Of a stretch of 64,000 nucleotides of DNA, positions 31,816 to 41,906 are shown piece after piece. Below the pieces are notes generated by a model that searched no databases, was not told where the DNA came from, and was given only the letters and a program-made list of their open reading frames with translations. Each line of letters opens with the position of its first letter. The stretch's first letter is position 1. This DNA comes from Farysia itapuensis (lineage: Eukaryota > Basidiomycota > Ustilaginomycetes > Ustilaginales > Ustilaginaceae), in contig JALBYC010000004.1 in the NCBI GenBank assembly GCA_023212645.1, positions 773,610 to 837,609 of the forward strand. Direction: 5' to 3'. The position numbers and the translations under genes are program-made.

Positions 31816-32155
31816 ATGTATCAGGAGGGACAGGCGGGAGACGGACGAGGGATAGCAGGACGTGAGCAATGGAAAGTAGTTCTGAAAGAAGCTCATGCAT
31901 CGTTCAGGGAGGGCATGGAAAAGGGCGAGGTGGTCAACTGGAGAGAAGCTTGTGACAACCTTGAGCTTGGGATGATGGGGCTGGGACTGACCTGCTATGT
32001 ACGTTTCATTAGTTGTTGGCTGAAACAGCAGGGATCCACGGAGTTTGGCTACGCGCGTCGCTATGCATGTCGAGTACGCCAGCTTGTTATATGGAGGAAG
32101 CGGAGTTGAAGCGGCGGACGAGTTGGGTCTATATGATGAAATTTGTCACCATTAC
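31816..32155 (+). other. Possible exon(s) of an unrecognised, perhaps broken gene
   Basis: From a plausible acceptor (GATAGCAG at about 31853-31860) a frame encodes GREQWKVVLKEAHASFREGM then NWREACDNLELGMMGLGLTCY, which looks like helical protein. A GTACGT donor follows. Downstream, a different frame gives ATRVAMHVEYASLLYGGSG and then EAADELGLYDEICHHYV before a stop at about 32155. I could not find splice sites that join the two in frame without an intron shorter than about 40 bp. So either an exon is missing from my model or the gene is decayed. Confidence 0.3.
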
Positions 32156-32249
32156 GTCTGACATTGCCCGTACCGGGCTGACTGCAGTCCTTGGGGTCGT
32201 TGAGCTTCTTATATAGTCCTAGCGTGATAAAGACTGCAGCTGCCCGCTA

Positions 32250-32567
32250 TCAGCCAGGGAATTCCGACTTCCAAACGTCCGCCGGCTCTCCCTGCCGAGC
32301 CTGTGCATGATACTGTTCAACGACAATTCCACCACGTATGTGGCTGACGAAGAGGTTCGCATTGGCTCCTTGACCGACCGAGACTAGACTTGCAAGACAC
32401 TGGTCCGAGACTGTTCCTGGGCTCACAAGTCTATTGGGGTCTACCTCGTCCAGGATCGAAAAGGCCTTGCTCAACACATTCGAGTTGCGAGGTGCTTTGA
32501 GGCTCGTACGGCAGTATTTAAGCGCAGTGAGTCGGATGACACACCATGCCGACCAAAGACCAACGTG
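32250..32567 (-). pseudogene. Open frame downstream of the hypothetical gene, possible remnant or missing exon
   Basis: 106 codons open from an AG acceptor-like site (GGATAG at 32568-32573) to TGA at 32250-32252, with no ATG at its start. Amino-acid composition is protein-like (ILDEVDPNRLVSPGTVSDQ). It may be the 3' exon of the gene at 32711-33096 or a fragment left by decay. Other frames here are also fairly open, so chance cannot be excluded. Confidence 0.25.
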
Positions 32568-32710
32568 CTATCCACGGATTTGATTGTAGAGCGTTCCTTG
32601 ATTTGTCACCTCTCTCTTTGGCACACTTCACGAGAAGAGGGGCCGTAGCTTCCCTGTGAGAATGGCTCTTGACAAATGTCTGTTCGCTCTCGCTTCGTCG
32701 ATTGCATCCA

Positions 32711-33096
32711 TCAGGTACATCTGTACGTGAGCAGTCCGTGTGCACCTTCGCTAGCATGTGCTTTGCGGGCCTTGTCGCAAAGTTTGGACATGGACAGAGC
32801 CTTCTGGCGGAAGGATAGGTCACAGAGGTCTTTGGATGTTAGGATAGGGTCGACAAATAAGGGCTCGATACGGTCGCTGGTTTTGATCGCCAAAGGTAGG
32901 GGACTGATAGAGGCAGATTGGTACGGACAGCTAGAGAAGCATTTGCTGAACTGGATATGTCAGTCCGGAGAGAAAATTGATGGAGGTGCTGACCTAAGAA
33001 GGAATCACATACCCAAAAAAGGAGCTGAAGCACCTTAGACCGCTGTGTCGCCCGGTGTATGCTACAAGTTCGGCAGAAGATGACAGCTGGCACCAT
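32711..33096 (-). CDS. Hypothetical protein, two-exon model, low confidence
   Basis: Exons 33013-33096 and 32711-32950 are joined over a 62-bp intron (GTATGT...ATCCAG) to give 107 residues. The N-terminus contains VIFCRTCSIHRATQR, and exon 2 contains SDRIEPLFVDPILTSKDLCD then SFRQKALSMSKLCDKARKAH. No family recognised. Just beyond its stop, two other open frames continue on the same strand, one of 106 codons at 32250-32567 (LSKAFSILDEVDPNRLVSPG, then GQGANANLFVSHIRGGIVVE). The gene may therefore be longer with exons I could not connect, or broken by a frameshift near 32750. Confidence 0.35.
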
Positions 33097-34012
33097 CTTT
33101 GTTGGAGTTGCGACAAAGTCCTTCCTCTCTGAAGGAAGCAGCTAGCACGCAGACCAGCATATCGAAAACCTAGGTCTCCCTAGGTCACTGAGAAAGTTGA
33201 AGCATGTCTGAGCCTTTTTACGGACCTGAGCAATTGGGTACACTCTGAGTGCTCAAAGCGAACAAGCGGCCGAGAACATGTAACGAGCTTACTTTGGAAG
33301 ACAGCTGTTCGTGTTTGAGCGCTATTGGACCTGATGATCAAGCAGATAGTGCACACGTATAGGTGGTTGAAAGATGGACGCAAAGGCCTGGAGGCGAGCG
33401 ACTTTACTTCGTTATACCGACGCCCAAAGAAAACACCCTGATCAGAGATGTTTGCTAAGGGTGTGACAGAGCTTCCTTATGTGTTCCCCTTTCCGCCACT
33501 GGTCAGATATGATCACGCTACCGCTGAAAGCAAGAGAGCGTGCTGGGACAGTCAAGGTCGAAAGGGAAGCTCGACAAGCACAAGCTCGGAGTATAAAGTT
33601 TCTAAAAGTTTACTTGTTCAAAGCTCGCCTTCTGTGTGCTTCTAATTTTGGGCAGTATACAGTAAAGCCACAAGCAGAGATACTGTCCGAAAGCATTGCA
33701 GTCTCGAAGAGAGTATTAACAGAAGCAGAGACTTCGCAACCCTTCCTAATCATTACCATCGAATGGCACAGCGGAAAAGTCGGAAGATTGGCTTGTTCGC
33801 ACAAATAGTCGGTCGAATTGAGATCTGATCGAGAAGTTCAACGGGGTTAGAGGTAAGGTAGCTGCTTACACCGCTAGGACGAATCGAGGGTGTGTGGGGT
33901 CAGTCAAGCTGAAGTGGGTTGAATGCTTACGTAATCACACCTTCTATTTTCAAGATCAGATTGGAGAGTCGTTGGACCCTCGAAGATTCATACCACACGA
34001 CACAACGCTGCC
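33097..34012. other. Upstream of the BuGZ gene; only weak frames
   Basis: Contains frames up to about 110 codons (33479-33808, plus strand) with no motif, and protein-like fragments on the minus strand near 33180-33400 (FNHLYVCTICLIIRSNSAQT) that could be 5' exons of the hypothetical gene to the left. I could not support a gene model. Confidence 0.4.
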
Positions 34013-34828
34013 ATGACCAAGAAGAAGAGCAAAGCGCCGCAGCTAGAGGCATGGTGTTGGTACTGCGAGTAAGTCTATGTGCAAATTCAGCTAGCGGCAC
34101 AATGAACCTGACGGTTTCTTCGGTTTGGAACAACAGTCGAGAGTTTGAAGATGAAAGAGGTTAGTCGAGCTTACAGGCCAGTCACAGGATACGGGCCCTA
34201 CTGACAGAGCCTCTCTTGCTCAACAGTGCTTCTGCAGCACCAGAAATCCAAGCACTATCGATGTCCACAGTGTCCGCGACGACTCAACACCGCAGGCGGC
34301 CTGGCGGTGCATCTGACGCAAGTGCACAAAGCAGAACCCGACAGGTGAGTGTCAAGAAGGGAGAAGGTATTGCTGGGACCTCTCACGGGAAGCTGACTTC
34401 CTTGCTTCCCTAGGATCGAAAACACGCTGCCGGGAAGAGACACGTTTGACTTTGAGATCTACGGCATGGCTGGTATTCCCGAGAAGGACATGGAAGAGTG
34501 GAGGTCGAAGCGGGCCGCACAACGGGCTGATGGCTCTCTCAGGCTCCAGAACAAGAGACCGAGGATCGAGAAGCTGGTGTTGACCAAGGAGCAGCTGCGT
34601 ATTCAGCTCGAGGCACACAAGGCCTTGATGAGCGGCAAAACGCCCATACCTGCATTTGGCGTGCCTCCACCGGGCGGGCCTTACTCGGTGCCTCCTCCCC
34701 CGATCGCAGGACTATACAACGGCCCACCGCCGTCAATGACAAGCAGACCACCACTATCAGTACCACCACCTGGCTACGGAGCTCCACCAGCGTTTGCTGG
34801 TGGCTATTCGGCTCCGCCGCCTTCATGA
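34013..34828 (+). CDS. C2H2 zinc-finger protein, BuGZ/ZNF207 homologue
   Basis: Four exons, 34013-34068, 34137-34159, 34227-34344 and 34414-34828, total 612 nt and 203 residues. Exon 2 is only 23 nt. The spliced N-terminus reads CWYCDREFEDERVLLQHQ, then [20 protein letters not shown] and HLTQVHKAE, two zinc fingers arranged as in human ZNF207 (BuGZ). Next comes [19 protein letters not shown], again as in BuGZ. A charged helix and a Pro/Gly-rich, low-complexity tail ([15 protein letters not shown]) complete it. BuGZ in animals binds Bub3 and microtubules, promotes spindle assembly and also takes part in splicing. The tail is shorter than in animals and I see no obvious Bub3-binding GLEBS motif. 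Confidence 0.88.
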
Positions 34829-34974
34829 TCCAAACGCTCAATGCAACACATGAGCAGTCCATTGCAGCTGTGAGAGTGTGTTGCGAATGAATTTGGGTAT
34901 TGCTGTGTAAAGAATGCAAGGAGCATACCAGAAGTACGGATAGTCTATAGGGAGGGAGAGGTGTGTCGGGCTAC

Positions 34975-36351
34975 TTAGTCCTTGAGCGTCCTTCTTTTAC
35001 CGCGGTGCGTGAGCATCGGCGACGATTGGTGAGAGTCGCGCGTCATCGGCAACGCGTCGAAGAATTTTTGAATTCCTTTGAATGAGCCCCGAGAATAAGA
35101 TAGCGTACTGAGGATGACAAGACCAGCCCCAAGTGCAAAAGGGACAGTGATAGGAAAGCTGAAGAAGGCCACGCTGATGCCAAAGCTAAGAATAATGCTG
35201 AAGCTGACGGCGAAACCCTTCAGGATATTGTCGGCGTGTTTGATCACAAGAGCTACGGCGAGACCTCCAGAGACTTGCAAAAAGACTGTTGCCCATGCGC
35301 TGAGGCCGAAATGGAGGAAAGGAGCTGTTGCGCCATGACGAAGCATTTCCAGGAGGACTGGAAGAGCGGCGGGAAAGAGCGACCATGCTGACAATTGCAC
35401 ATTGCGAGTCCAAAGATTGGCAGACGAAGTCTTGAGAACCATCTCAAAGTACACACCCGCGAGTCCGGAGGTGAAGCAGGCGGCGATGACGGCAATGAAG
35501 CCAGTGAAGGGCTGCATTGGCTGTTCAGCCTTGGCACTTTCTTCCATGCTCATTGAAATGCGAGCACCTTCAAAGGAAGGCGACGAGGGTGGCAGATGTG
35601 CGCGGTCTTTCTGGTCGGCGTCTCCGAGAAAGGAGCCCAGAAGCGGTATCCTCTCGGGTGGGGGCGCTCTGTGTGAATCAAAGGGTGGCGGAGGTGGCGG
35701 TGGAGGCAGATCGGCCACCGGGCCTGCCGACACATGACCGTAGCCATGTGTTCGCACCTCGAACGGCACGAGGCCCGACACTGACTTGCTTTGAATCTGC
35801 ACAATGGCTACGCCAACAGCGAGCATCGCAAGACTGAGCCATTGCCAAAGCCCAATCTTCTTCCGCAGCAGCACAATGGTGAAAAAGGCAGTCGTGAGAA
35901 TCTTGAGCTGGTACGCGCAGATGAACACTGGTGGTTCCAGATTCGATACGGCGACATACTGCAAGTTGTTCTGCAAGACATACAAAAAGGCAGGAATCGA
36001 GAGCTTCCAGTAGTCGGCCGACGTGATCTCCTGCAGAACAAGCTGCAATTTGGAGCGTGTGATGTGTGTCTCTCGGTCGTCACGAGACGTTGTTGTCGGC
36101 AGGGAACGTGATGGTGGCTCAATCGAGACTGCTGCGATCAGTATTGAGATCACGCACTTGAGCAGTTCCGTCAGGAGAACAGCCGTGGGAAAAAAGTAAG
36201 CTCTTCCGACCGGTGCAGAGACCCGACTGTGATGCATCACAACGCCAAGTGCTGTGTTCTGAATGGTGAGAATCGCCAACGATGCCTGCTTTAGCGGCAT
36301 GCCGAACAGCGTACCCGCACTGCCACCACCGTCGTTGCTGCCGCCGCCCAT
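34975..36351 (-). CDS. Nucleotide-sugar transporter (UDP-galactose/UDP-GlcNAc type, SLC35A-like)
   Basis: Intronless, 458 residues from ATG 36349-36351 (MGGGSN...). The frame is open upstream but that sequence is not conserved-looking. Family signatures: QNTALGVVMHHSRV, FFPTAVLLTELLKC, PAFLYVLQNNLQYVAVSNLE and GGLAVALVIKHADNILKGFA, which mark the UDP-galactose/CMP-sialic acid transporter group. About ten membrane segments are visible. A hydrophilic, Pro-rich loop of roughly 100 residues (with DLPPPPPPPPFDSHRAPPPE) is inserted mid-protein, longer than usual. The protein would import UDP-sugars into the Golgi; the exact sugar cannot be read from the sequence. Confidence 0.9.
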   Translation of the reverse strand: MGGGSNDGGGSAGTLFGMPLKQASLAILTIQNTALGVVMHHSRVSAPVGRAYFFPTAVLLTELLKCVISILIAAVSIEPPSRSLPTTTSRDDRETHITRSKLQLVLQEITSADYWKLSIPAFLYVLQNNLQYVAVSNLEPPVFICAYQLKILTTAFFTIVLLRKKIGLWQWLSLAMLAVGVAIVQIQSKSVSGLVPFEVRTHGYGHVSAGPVADLPPPPPPPPFDSHRAPPPERIPLLGSFLGDADQKDRAHLPPSSPSFEGARISMSMEESAKAEQPMQPFTGFIAVIAACFTSGLAGVYFEMVLKTSSANLWTRNVQLSAWSLFPAALPVLLEMLRHGATAPFLHFGLSAWATVFLQVSGGLAVALVIKHADNILKGFAVSFSIILSFGISVAFFSFPITVPFALGAGLVILSTLSYSRGSFKGIQKFFDALPMTRDSHQSSPMLTHRGKRRTLKD

Positions 36352-36668
36352 GTTTGAGACTGGAATGAGCAAGCTTGCTTCGATGCAAGCATGTGGGTCA
36401 GGAGACAGTGCTGGAACGGTGCAATCGTAGCGCAGGTGGGCTGAGATCGGAAGGTCCCCCCGATGGAAGCAATGAATGGGAACCAGAGCCGTGCAGAAAA
36501 TTGGGTCATTTCCAAAATGCATGCATGCACGGCTCATCCGGCACGTTTGCATGACCGCGCGACGCAGGACGGATCTGTCAGTGTCCTCCACTTTGGGTCC
36601 AAAGGGCCAAGTCCTAAAATAAATCTCTGGACATCGGTGCTTGTAACCTCTCCATACACATACTTACA
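36352..36668. promoter_or_regulatory. Divergent promoter region, 317 bp
   Basis: Lies between the nucleotide-sugar transporter (minus) and the membrane hydrolase-like gene (plus). No separate gene seen; an alternating GCATGCATGC patch occurs near 36520. Confidence 0.5.
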
Positions 36669-38612
36669 ATGGCATCCGGCAGCCCTGCGCCTTCGCGCAA
36701 GGTCCGAGATGAGGAGCGACAGCCACTTTTGGGAGGAGAGTCTCGGCCAGTGCAGGACTATCAATCTGTTCCAGAAGCTGGAGCACCACCACCGGCACAC
36801 ACGCACAACAGTTCTCCCTACCTCACCGTTACGCTCCGTGTCTACTTCTTCTTCGGCATCTTCTTACTCTTTCTGGTGACGATCATGCTAATCTTGCTTG
36901 GCATGAACTTCTTCCAGCCCATTCCACTACTTCTACCTCCGCATAGGTCGCCTGCCGTGCTTCCATTTTGGTTCAGCGTGATCTCGGCATCCATCTTGGC
37001 GCCCGGTCTGCTCTTCTTCGAGCTGGCTTCACGGGCCACAAACATCTTTCACCTATTTGTCCTTTTTTTCTCGGCAGTCGATGTGGTTCTTCTGGGAGCG
37101 GTGCCCGAATTCAGGACCACTCATTCCTATCTTGGCTTCTTGTCGGTCGGCATCACCCTATGCTCGGCACTGTGGGCATTTGCCTCGTCTCAGCATTTGC
37201 AGAAGCAGTTCATTCACTTCACCGTCAATCCGAATGTAGGAGCTCCTATTGTTGCTCAAGTGCCTCTGTCAAGAGCACAGGCAAAATGGACTCGACGCTT
37301 CAAGCTAGTATGGGCCATCATCGGAGGTCTGCTTGTTGCCGCGGCCTCTTTGCTAATCACCTTTGACCTAACCGTAGATGCTGCTGATTCGGCTTTCAAG
37401 CCACTCGGCAACCTCACCTTGGTGCATCCGCGTGCTCTCACCAAGAATCCCGTCTATCCTCAGGATCCTCCCAATACCAATCCTTACCCGGTCTCCTTCC
37501 GTCTGCATCTCGCCTGCGAAAGCGCACCAGAACAGCCCCACAATCTCAAGAAGAACCGCAAGCGCGGACCCACTGCTCTCGTCATGACAGATCGTGACGT
37601 TTCCGGCGTCATCGGCGCTCAATTTCTCCGCGATATGGTCAGCAAATCCAACCTGCCGCGAAAAGATGGAGACGATGGACATTTGGCCCTCGACCGCGTT
37701 TGTTTCTGGGACCGGATCGGATACGGACACTTTGACTTTGTCTATCAGCCCATCTCAATCAAGCTACAGACAGAAGCGTTATATCACGCTCTCGTCGAGA
37801 ACGCGGAACTGCATGGACTCGAAGGGCTCAAAGGCGGCAACAACAGCGATGCTCTAGGGCAATTCATGATTGTGTCAACCGGATATGGCCATCTTTTCGG
37901 CCAGGAGTTCGCTGTCCAGCATCCCAAGCTCGTGCATTCATTCCTCCACGTTGATGCCGAGACGTCTGCATCCTGGTACACTGACAAAGTCAGGGACACT
38001 ATCCGTGCGGGCTACATGGCCAACTACCACGGCCTGTGGGGTTCTCTTTGGTACGACCTGCTACCCGTACTTGCCGAGCCCATGGGTGTAGCGCGCCTGG
38101 TTGGGCTATTACGTGGCCGGACAGTGGTAGACCGGATCTTGGCGCCTGGACAGAGAGGTAGCGCTGTCGCTGGCGATCTGGGAGGCGGTGGATGGCGCCT
38201 CAAAAGCGCCGGAGGGTCTAATGCTCGACTCATGATGTCCTCCTGGCTCGAAAGACGGGATGCAAATTCTGGCAAGCAGAGCCGCAACTATGTCCTACTG
38301 CAGAACAGAACCCAGACCTACCACGATCTGCTCGCCAAGCGTCCAGTAGCCGTGCTTTCCAGCTTTTGGAAGATCCACGCCGACGTAGATGGCTTTGCCG
38401 ATGAACAGCGCAAGTCGTTGGTGCTGCCTGCCAAAGACGCATCGAGCTTGGTCGGATGGTGGCGTGTTGGCGATCGCAAGAGACGTTCTGGCGGTGGCGA
38501 CAAAGGTGGACCGGCAGGCATCTGTTCGACCGAACTAGGGCTCGTATTCTGCCAAGAAGCCGTCCGAAAACTCATCGCCGCCGGTCAATCGTGGAACACA
38601 ACCATGCAATAA
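36669..38612 (+). CDS. Multi-pass membrane protein with alpha/beta-hydrolase-like C-terminal half
   Basis: Intronless, 647 residues. An N-terminal cytosolic segment (REERQPLL-type, possible dileucine sorting signal ERQPLL at 16-21) precedes about five membrane segments (55-78, 97-119, 125-144, 152-172, 211-232). The large C-terminal part reads like a lumenal or extracellular alpha/beta-hydrolase fold: a strand followed by IVSTGYGHLFGQEFAVQHP, where the usual GxSxG elbow is GYGHLFG, so the nucleophile Ser is absent. Similar fungal proteins are annotated only as membrane or hydrolase-like. It may be a catalytically dead member or a scaffold. The divergent neighbour is the nucleotide-sugar transporter; no functional link is shown. 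Confidence 0.7.
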   Translation: MASGSPAPSRKVRDEERQPLLGGESRPVQDYQSVPEAGAPPPAHTHNSSPYLTVTLRVYFFFGIFLLFLVTIMLILLGMNFFQPIPLLLPPHRSPAVLPFWFSVISASILAPGLLFFELASRATNIFHLFVLFFSAVDVVLLGAVPEFRTTHSYLGFLSVGITLCSALWAFASSQHLQKQFIHFTVNPNVGAPIVAQVPLSRAQAKWTRRFKLVWAIIGGLLVAAASLLITFDLTVDAADSAFKPLGNLTLVHPRALTKNPVYPQDPPNTNPYPVSFRLHLACESAPEQPHNLKKNRKRGPTALVMTDRDVSGVIGAQFLRDMVSKSNLPRKDGDDGHLALDRVCFWDRIGYGHFDFVYQPISIKLQTEALYHALVENAELHGLEGLKGGNNSDALGQFMIVSTGYGHLFGQEFAVQHPKLVHSFLHVDAETSASWYTDKVRDTIRAGYMANYHGLWGSLWYDLLPVLAEPMGVARLVGLLRGRTVVDRILAPGQRGSAVAGDLGGGGWRLKSAGGSNARLMMSSWLERRDANSGKQSRNYVLLQNRTQTYHDLLAKRPVAVLSSFWKIHADVDGFADEQRKSLVLPAKDASSLVGWWRVGDRKRRSGGGDKGGPAGICSTELGLVFCQEAVRKLIAAGQSWNTTMQ

Positions 38613-38857
38613 AGTCTCATACCACACAATCACAATGTACCAATTCTATCAGCTACCAGCGTAAGTGTTGGAAAATTGTTTCGCATTTTGTACAGAAAAG
38701 GAACAACGAGACATCACTTGAACAGGGGTTAGGACACAAAGGCATGTACGGGAGCGGTAGCGAGGGTATCCGTCAGAACGCTGCAGTCATCGAGCGGTCA
38801 AGACCGTGGACTGATGACAGAGGTGCTGAGTTTTCATTTGAGCTGTGGTGGGACGTA

Positions 38858-40625
38858 TCAAGCTTCGAGGTTGGTTCCCTGCAGCTTGTCGGCCACTTGG
38901 TCGGCTTGGTGCTCTTCTGAAGTGCCGTTTGTCTCTGGCGTGGCAATAGATCCGTCGGCGTTGAGCGCGCCCGAAGGCTTTCGTCCACCACCCCAAGCAC
39001 CTGTCGGAGCAGGACGTGGTGAGACTGCCTTGGCAGCAGCAGCAGGCTTTGGTGATTCTGTGTCCTTGGCTACGGCAGCGTCTCCTGCTGGCGTCTCGAC
39101 AGGGACGGAAGCCGATGCTTTCCTAGCGTTTGGTGCGCGCTCTTTCTTCTCCGCCTTGCCTTGTGTCGGCGAGGCAGCCGCGGCAGCAGCCTTTTCTGCC
39201 TTGATCTTCTCCTTCTTTGCCTTGAGCTCCTCTTGTCTCTCCTTTTCCTTTTGCGAGAGCTTTTGCTCGATCTCTTTCTCCCTCTCGCTCGCGTCTACCG
39301 GCTTAGCGTTGCCGAACGGACTTGGTTTAGCCGAGGACGTCGCAGCTGTGGGGGAAGCTGCAGTGCCACTGGCGGTGGCAGATGGCTCAGCACTGCGCGG
39401 CTTGAGCTCAAGTCTCTTGCGCTCAGCAGAGACAGGCACAGGTCCAGGTGACCCGCTAGGAGTGATAGGCTTTTTGGCCGACCGCCAATTTTCTTGTGTT
39501 TCTGCAACGGCCGACGGCGGCGCGGCGCCAGCAGATGCTTGTGTGCCACTGGTGCGACGGTCTGCAGAGCCCAGGCCAAAGCTTCTGCGAGTGTTTCCGG
39601 GAGTGTCGGGAGGCGTTTGGTCTGGGTTGAACTTGGAGCCAAAGCCCATACGTTCCTGCGAAGCGAACCTTTCATCGACTTCGTTGGCGTCGTTGAATTT
39701 GCGGTACGATGGCCTGCGCGAGTCCGAGTTGGGTGCGTCAGGGCGAGAGAGAGCGGGCGATCGAGCTTCGACAGGCTTGCCGGTTCTCCACTGAGAAGCT
39801 TGGTCACCGAGACTGGGCTCCAGCGGTGCCATATCACGGGGAGGGGGACGGGCAGAAGCAGGTGGGGCGGCCTGGAACTTGGCACCAAAACCACTGCGAA
39901 CACCGCCGTTCACATCCATGGCATCAAATCCGGGACCACTGTCAAATGTCCGCTGCGTACGCTCAGGTCGTGCTCCAAAGCCTCCTCGAGGCTCCGAGGG
40001 TGGCAAGGGAGCAGATCGTCGCCACTGAGAGGCGTCATCGGCTTTGCTGTCAAACATCATGGAGCGGTCTCCTCCTCCACCTCCACCAAAAGCGCTCTTG
40101 GGCGGTTCAGCAACACTGACGCGGACTGTGCGGTTGACCATCTGACTGCCAGAGCGGTTGAGAGCGTTCTTGAGATCGTCGAGGGACTGGAACTCAATGT
40201 AGCCGAATCCCTTGGGCTTGCCGTCGTGTCCAGAGACAATACGAACACTGACGACATTGGCAGGGGCGAAGAACTGCTCAATGTCAGACTCCATGACATC
40301 AAAGGCGAGGTTGCCGACAAAAGCGGTGTACGGTGGCTTGTCAGGTAGCGGCAGTTCATCTCTAGGCGGGTACGCTTGTCGATCGAATCCGCGGTCGGGC
40401 GCATTGGCAAGAGAGTCCCCGCCTGTGCGTCTGTACGAATCACGAGGGGCAGGCATGGGCAGATCGTCCATCTCGTCGGCCCACGAAGTCTTGCCCTGGC
40501 TTGCATCAGCAAGGAAATCGTTGAGCGACATTTTGGTACCTTTTTTAGGCGCTATTCGATGAAGATGAGGGACTCAGATTAGCACTACATCCTGTGCAAG
40601 GCCTGTTCTGTTATGACTTACGCAT
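38858..40625 (-). CDS. TIF3: Translation initiation factor eIF4B-like RNA-binding protein
   Basis: Two exons: a 4-nt first coding exon at 40622-40625 (ATG plus one base) and 38858-40551, total 1698 nt, 565 residues. The splice makes the N-terminus MPPKKGTKMSLNDFLAD, which matches the eIF4B start (Lys-rich then SLxDFL). Starting at the internal ATG (40529-40531) would lose eight residues. One RRM lies at about 76-150, with RNP2 AFVGNL and RNP1 KGFGYIEF. The rest is Arg/Ser/Pro/Gly-rich and ends in a Lys/Glu helical stretch (REKEIEQKLSQKEKERQEEL) and a low-complexity tail. eIF4B stimulates eIF4A helicase during mRNA scanning. The 208-bp gap to the divergent Spc2 gene is a shared promoter. Confidence 0.88.
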
Positions 40626-40833
40626 GATGGGCAATATCAGAGGTGCGAGCTGAGTTAGAGATCGCTGGTGTGGGTTTGGTGGAAGAGATGGAAGAAGCCT
40701 GGTCCACGCAATGAAAATTTCACCAAGCGAAAAATGGGAACAAAGATAGTCTAACAAGCAGTTCCACGTCGTGTCAAATGAAGTCGGCCAACATCTTCTC
40801 CTCTCTCTTCGTTGGCCCCTTTGCTCTCGCGCC

Positions 40834-41745
40834 ATGACCAGCACGATGGCCGAAGACCCGCCTAAGCCACTCTTTGTGGACAACACAAACCTCACGGAAC
40901 TCAAGAGCACATGCGACGAGGCTGTTGAAAAGGTAAGTTGGTACACGTCTGCTCCTGAGTATGGTCGGACTGACATGAATCTTGATCAACACAGATCTTG
41001 TCTGGAAAGTCTGGCACTGGTCAGGAGCTGGCATCGTTCAAGACAAGCCATTTTCACACTGATCTGAGGCTGGCACTCGGCTTTTTGGCCGCTGCAATCA
41101 TGATCGGAACCTCGATCTGGTCCTACTTTGTTGAGAAGGAGTGGAAGAACAACAAAAAGGGTTGCGCAATCGCCGTTGTCATGTAAGTTCAACAACATGT
41201 AACGTCTTTGTTGCGGAATACTCAACAACTTCACTTGCTCGCTCTCAGCTACGCGGTTTTGTCGTCAATACAGCTGGTCGATGGGTATCTACAAGGCCAC
41301 AACATCTTCTCTGGGACTCGAAAAACGGTGTCCAACCGGGTAAGTAAGCTGTCGTGCATGTTTCTGAGCATGGAATCTCATAAGACTACACTCTGATCCT
41401 CACAGATTGAAACCGAAAGCCTTATCATTGCCTCGCCTCCATTGCCCAAAGCGACCCGCAAAGGACAAAAGACGGCCGAAGGGAAGCCGATGCTCACGCC
41501 TCCAGTCTACACGCTGCATATCGACTATGCACGCAAGAGCAACAAAGGCAAGACCTTGCTGTCACAAAAGAAGCACACACTGACGCTTGGCCACATGGGT
41601 AAGTCTAGAGAAACTAAGGTCGTGAGAAGGAGAAATTGAATGTCTCCTTGATGCAGGCGAGTGGTTCACTCAAGATGGCGAATTTGTACAGGGCATCTTC
41701 CAGCAGCGACTCCTGTCCAGCCTAGACAAGGTCTTTGGCCAATAA
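40834..41745 (+). CDS. SPC2: Signal peptidase complex subunit 2 (Spc2/SPCS2)
   Basis: Five exons: 40834-40932, 40995-41182, 41249-41339, 41406-41598, 41657-41745; 660 nt, 219 residues, all GT-AG and in frame. Two membrane segments form a hairpin: LALGFLAAAIMIGTSIWSYF and GCAIAVVIYAVLSSIQLVDG. The family motif DLRLALGFLA at the first segment and FTQDGEFVQGIF near the C-terminus are typical of SPC25/Spc2. It is a non-catalytic ER subunit that aids signal-peptide cleavage and contact with the translocon. An earlier candidate start does not exist in frame; MTST and MAED are four residues apart and both possible. Confidence 0.92.
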
Positions 41746-41906
41746 ACATGTCAGTTCCTGCAATTCAGGTTGCGTGTGCGTGTGTTGCAACATGCAAGTG
41801 CAGGTTAGAAAGGGTGCGTGCTTTATCGGGAGTCGGATCCGAGTCGGGTAAGAAGAAAACGTCAGATTGTGCATGGACGTAGCAACCTTCTACACCAAGC
41901 AGCAGC

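Noticed and set aside
38814..39794. 326-codon plus-strand frame antisense to eIF4B
   Set aside because: Ser/Ala/Phe-rich shadow of the low-complexity eIF4B tail; no start context or motif.
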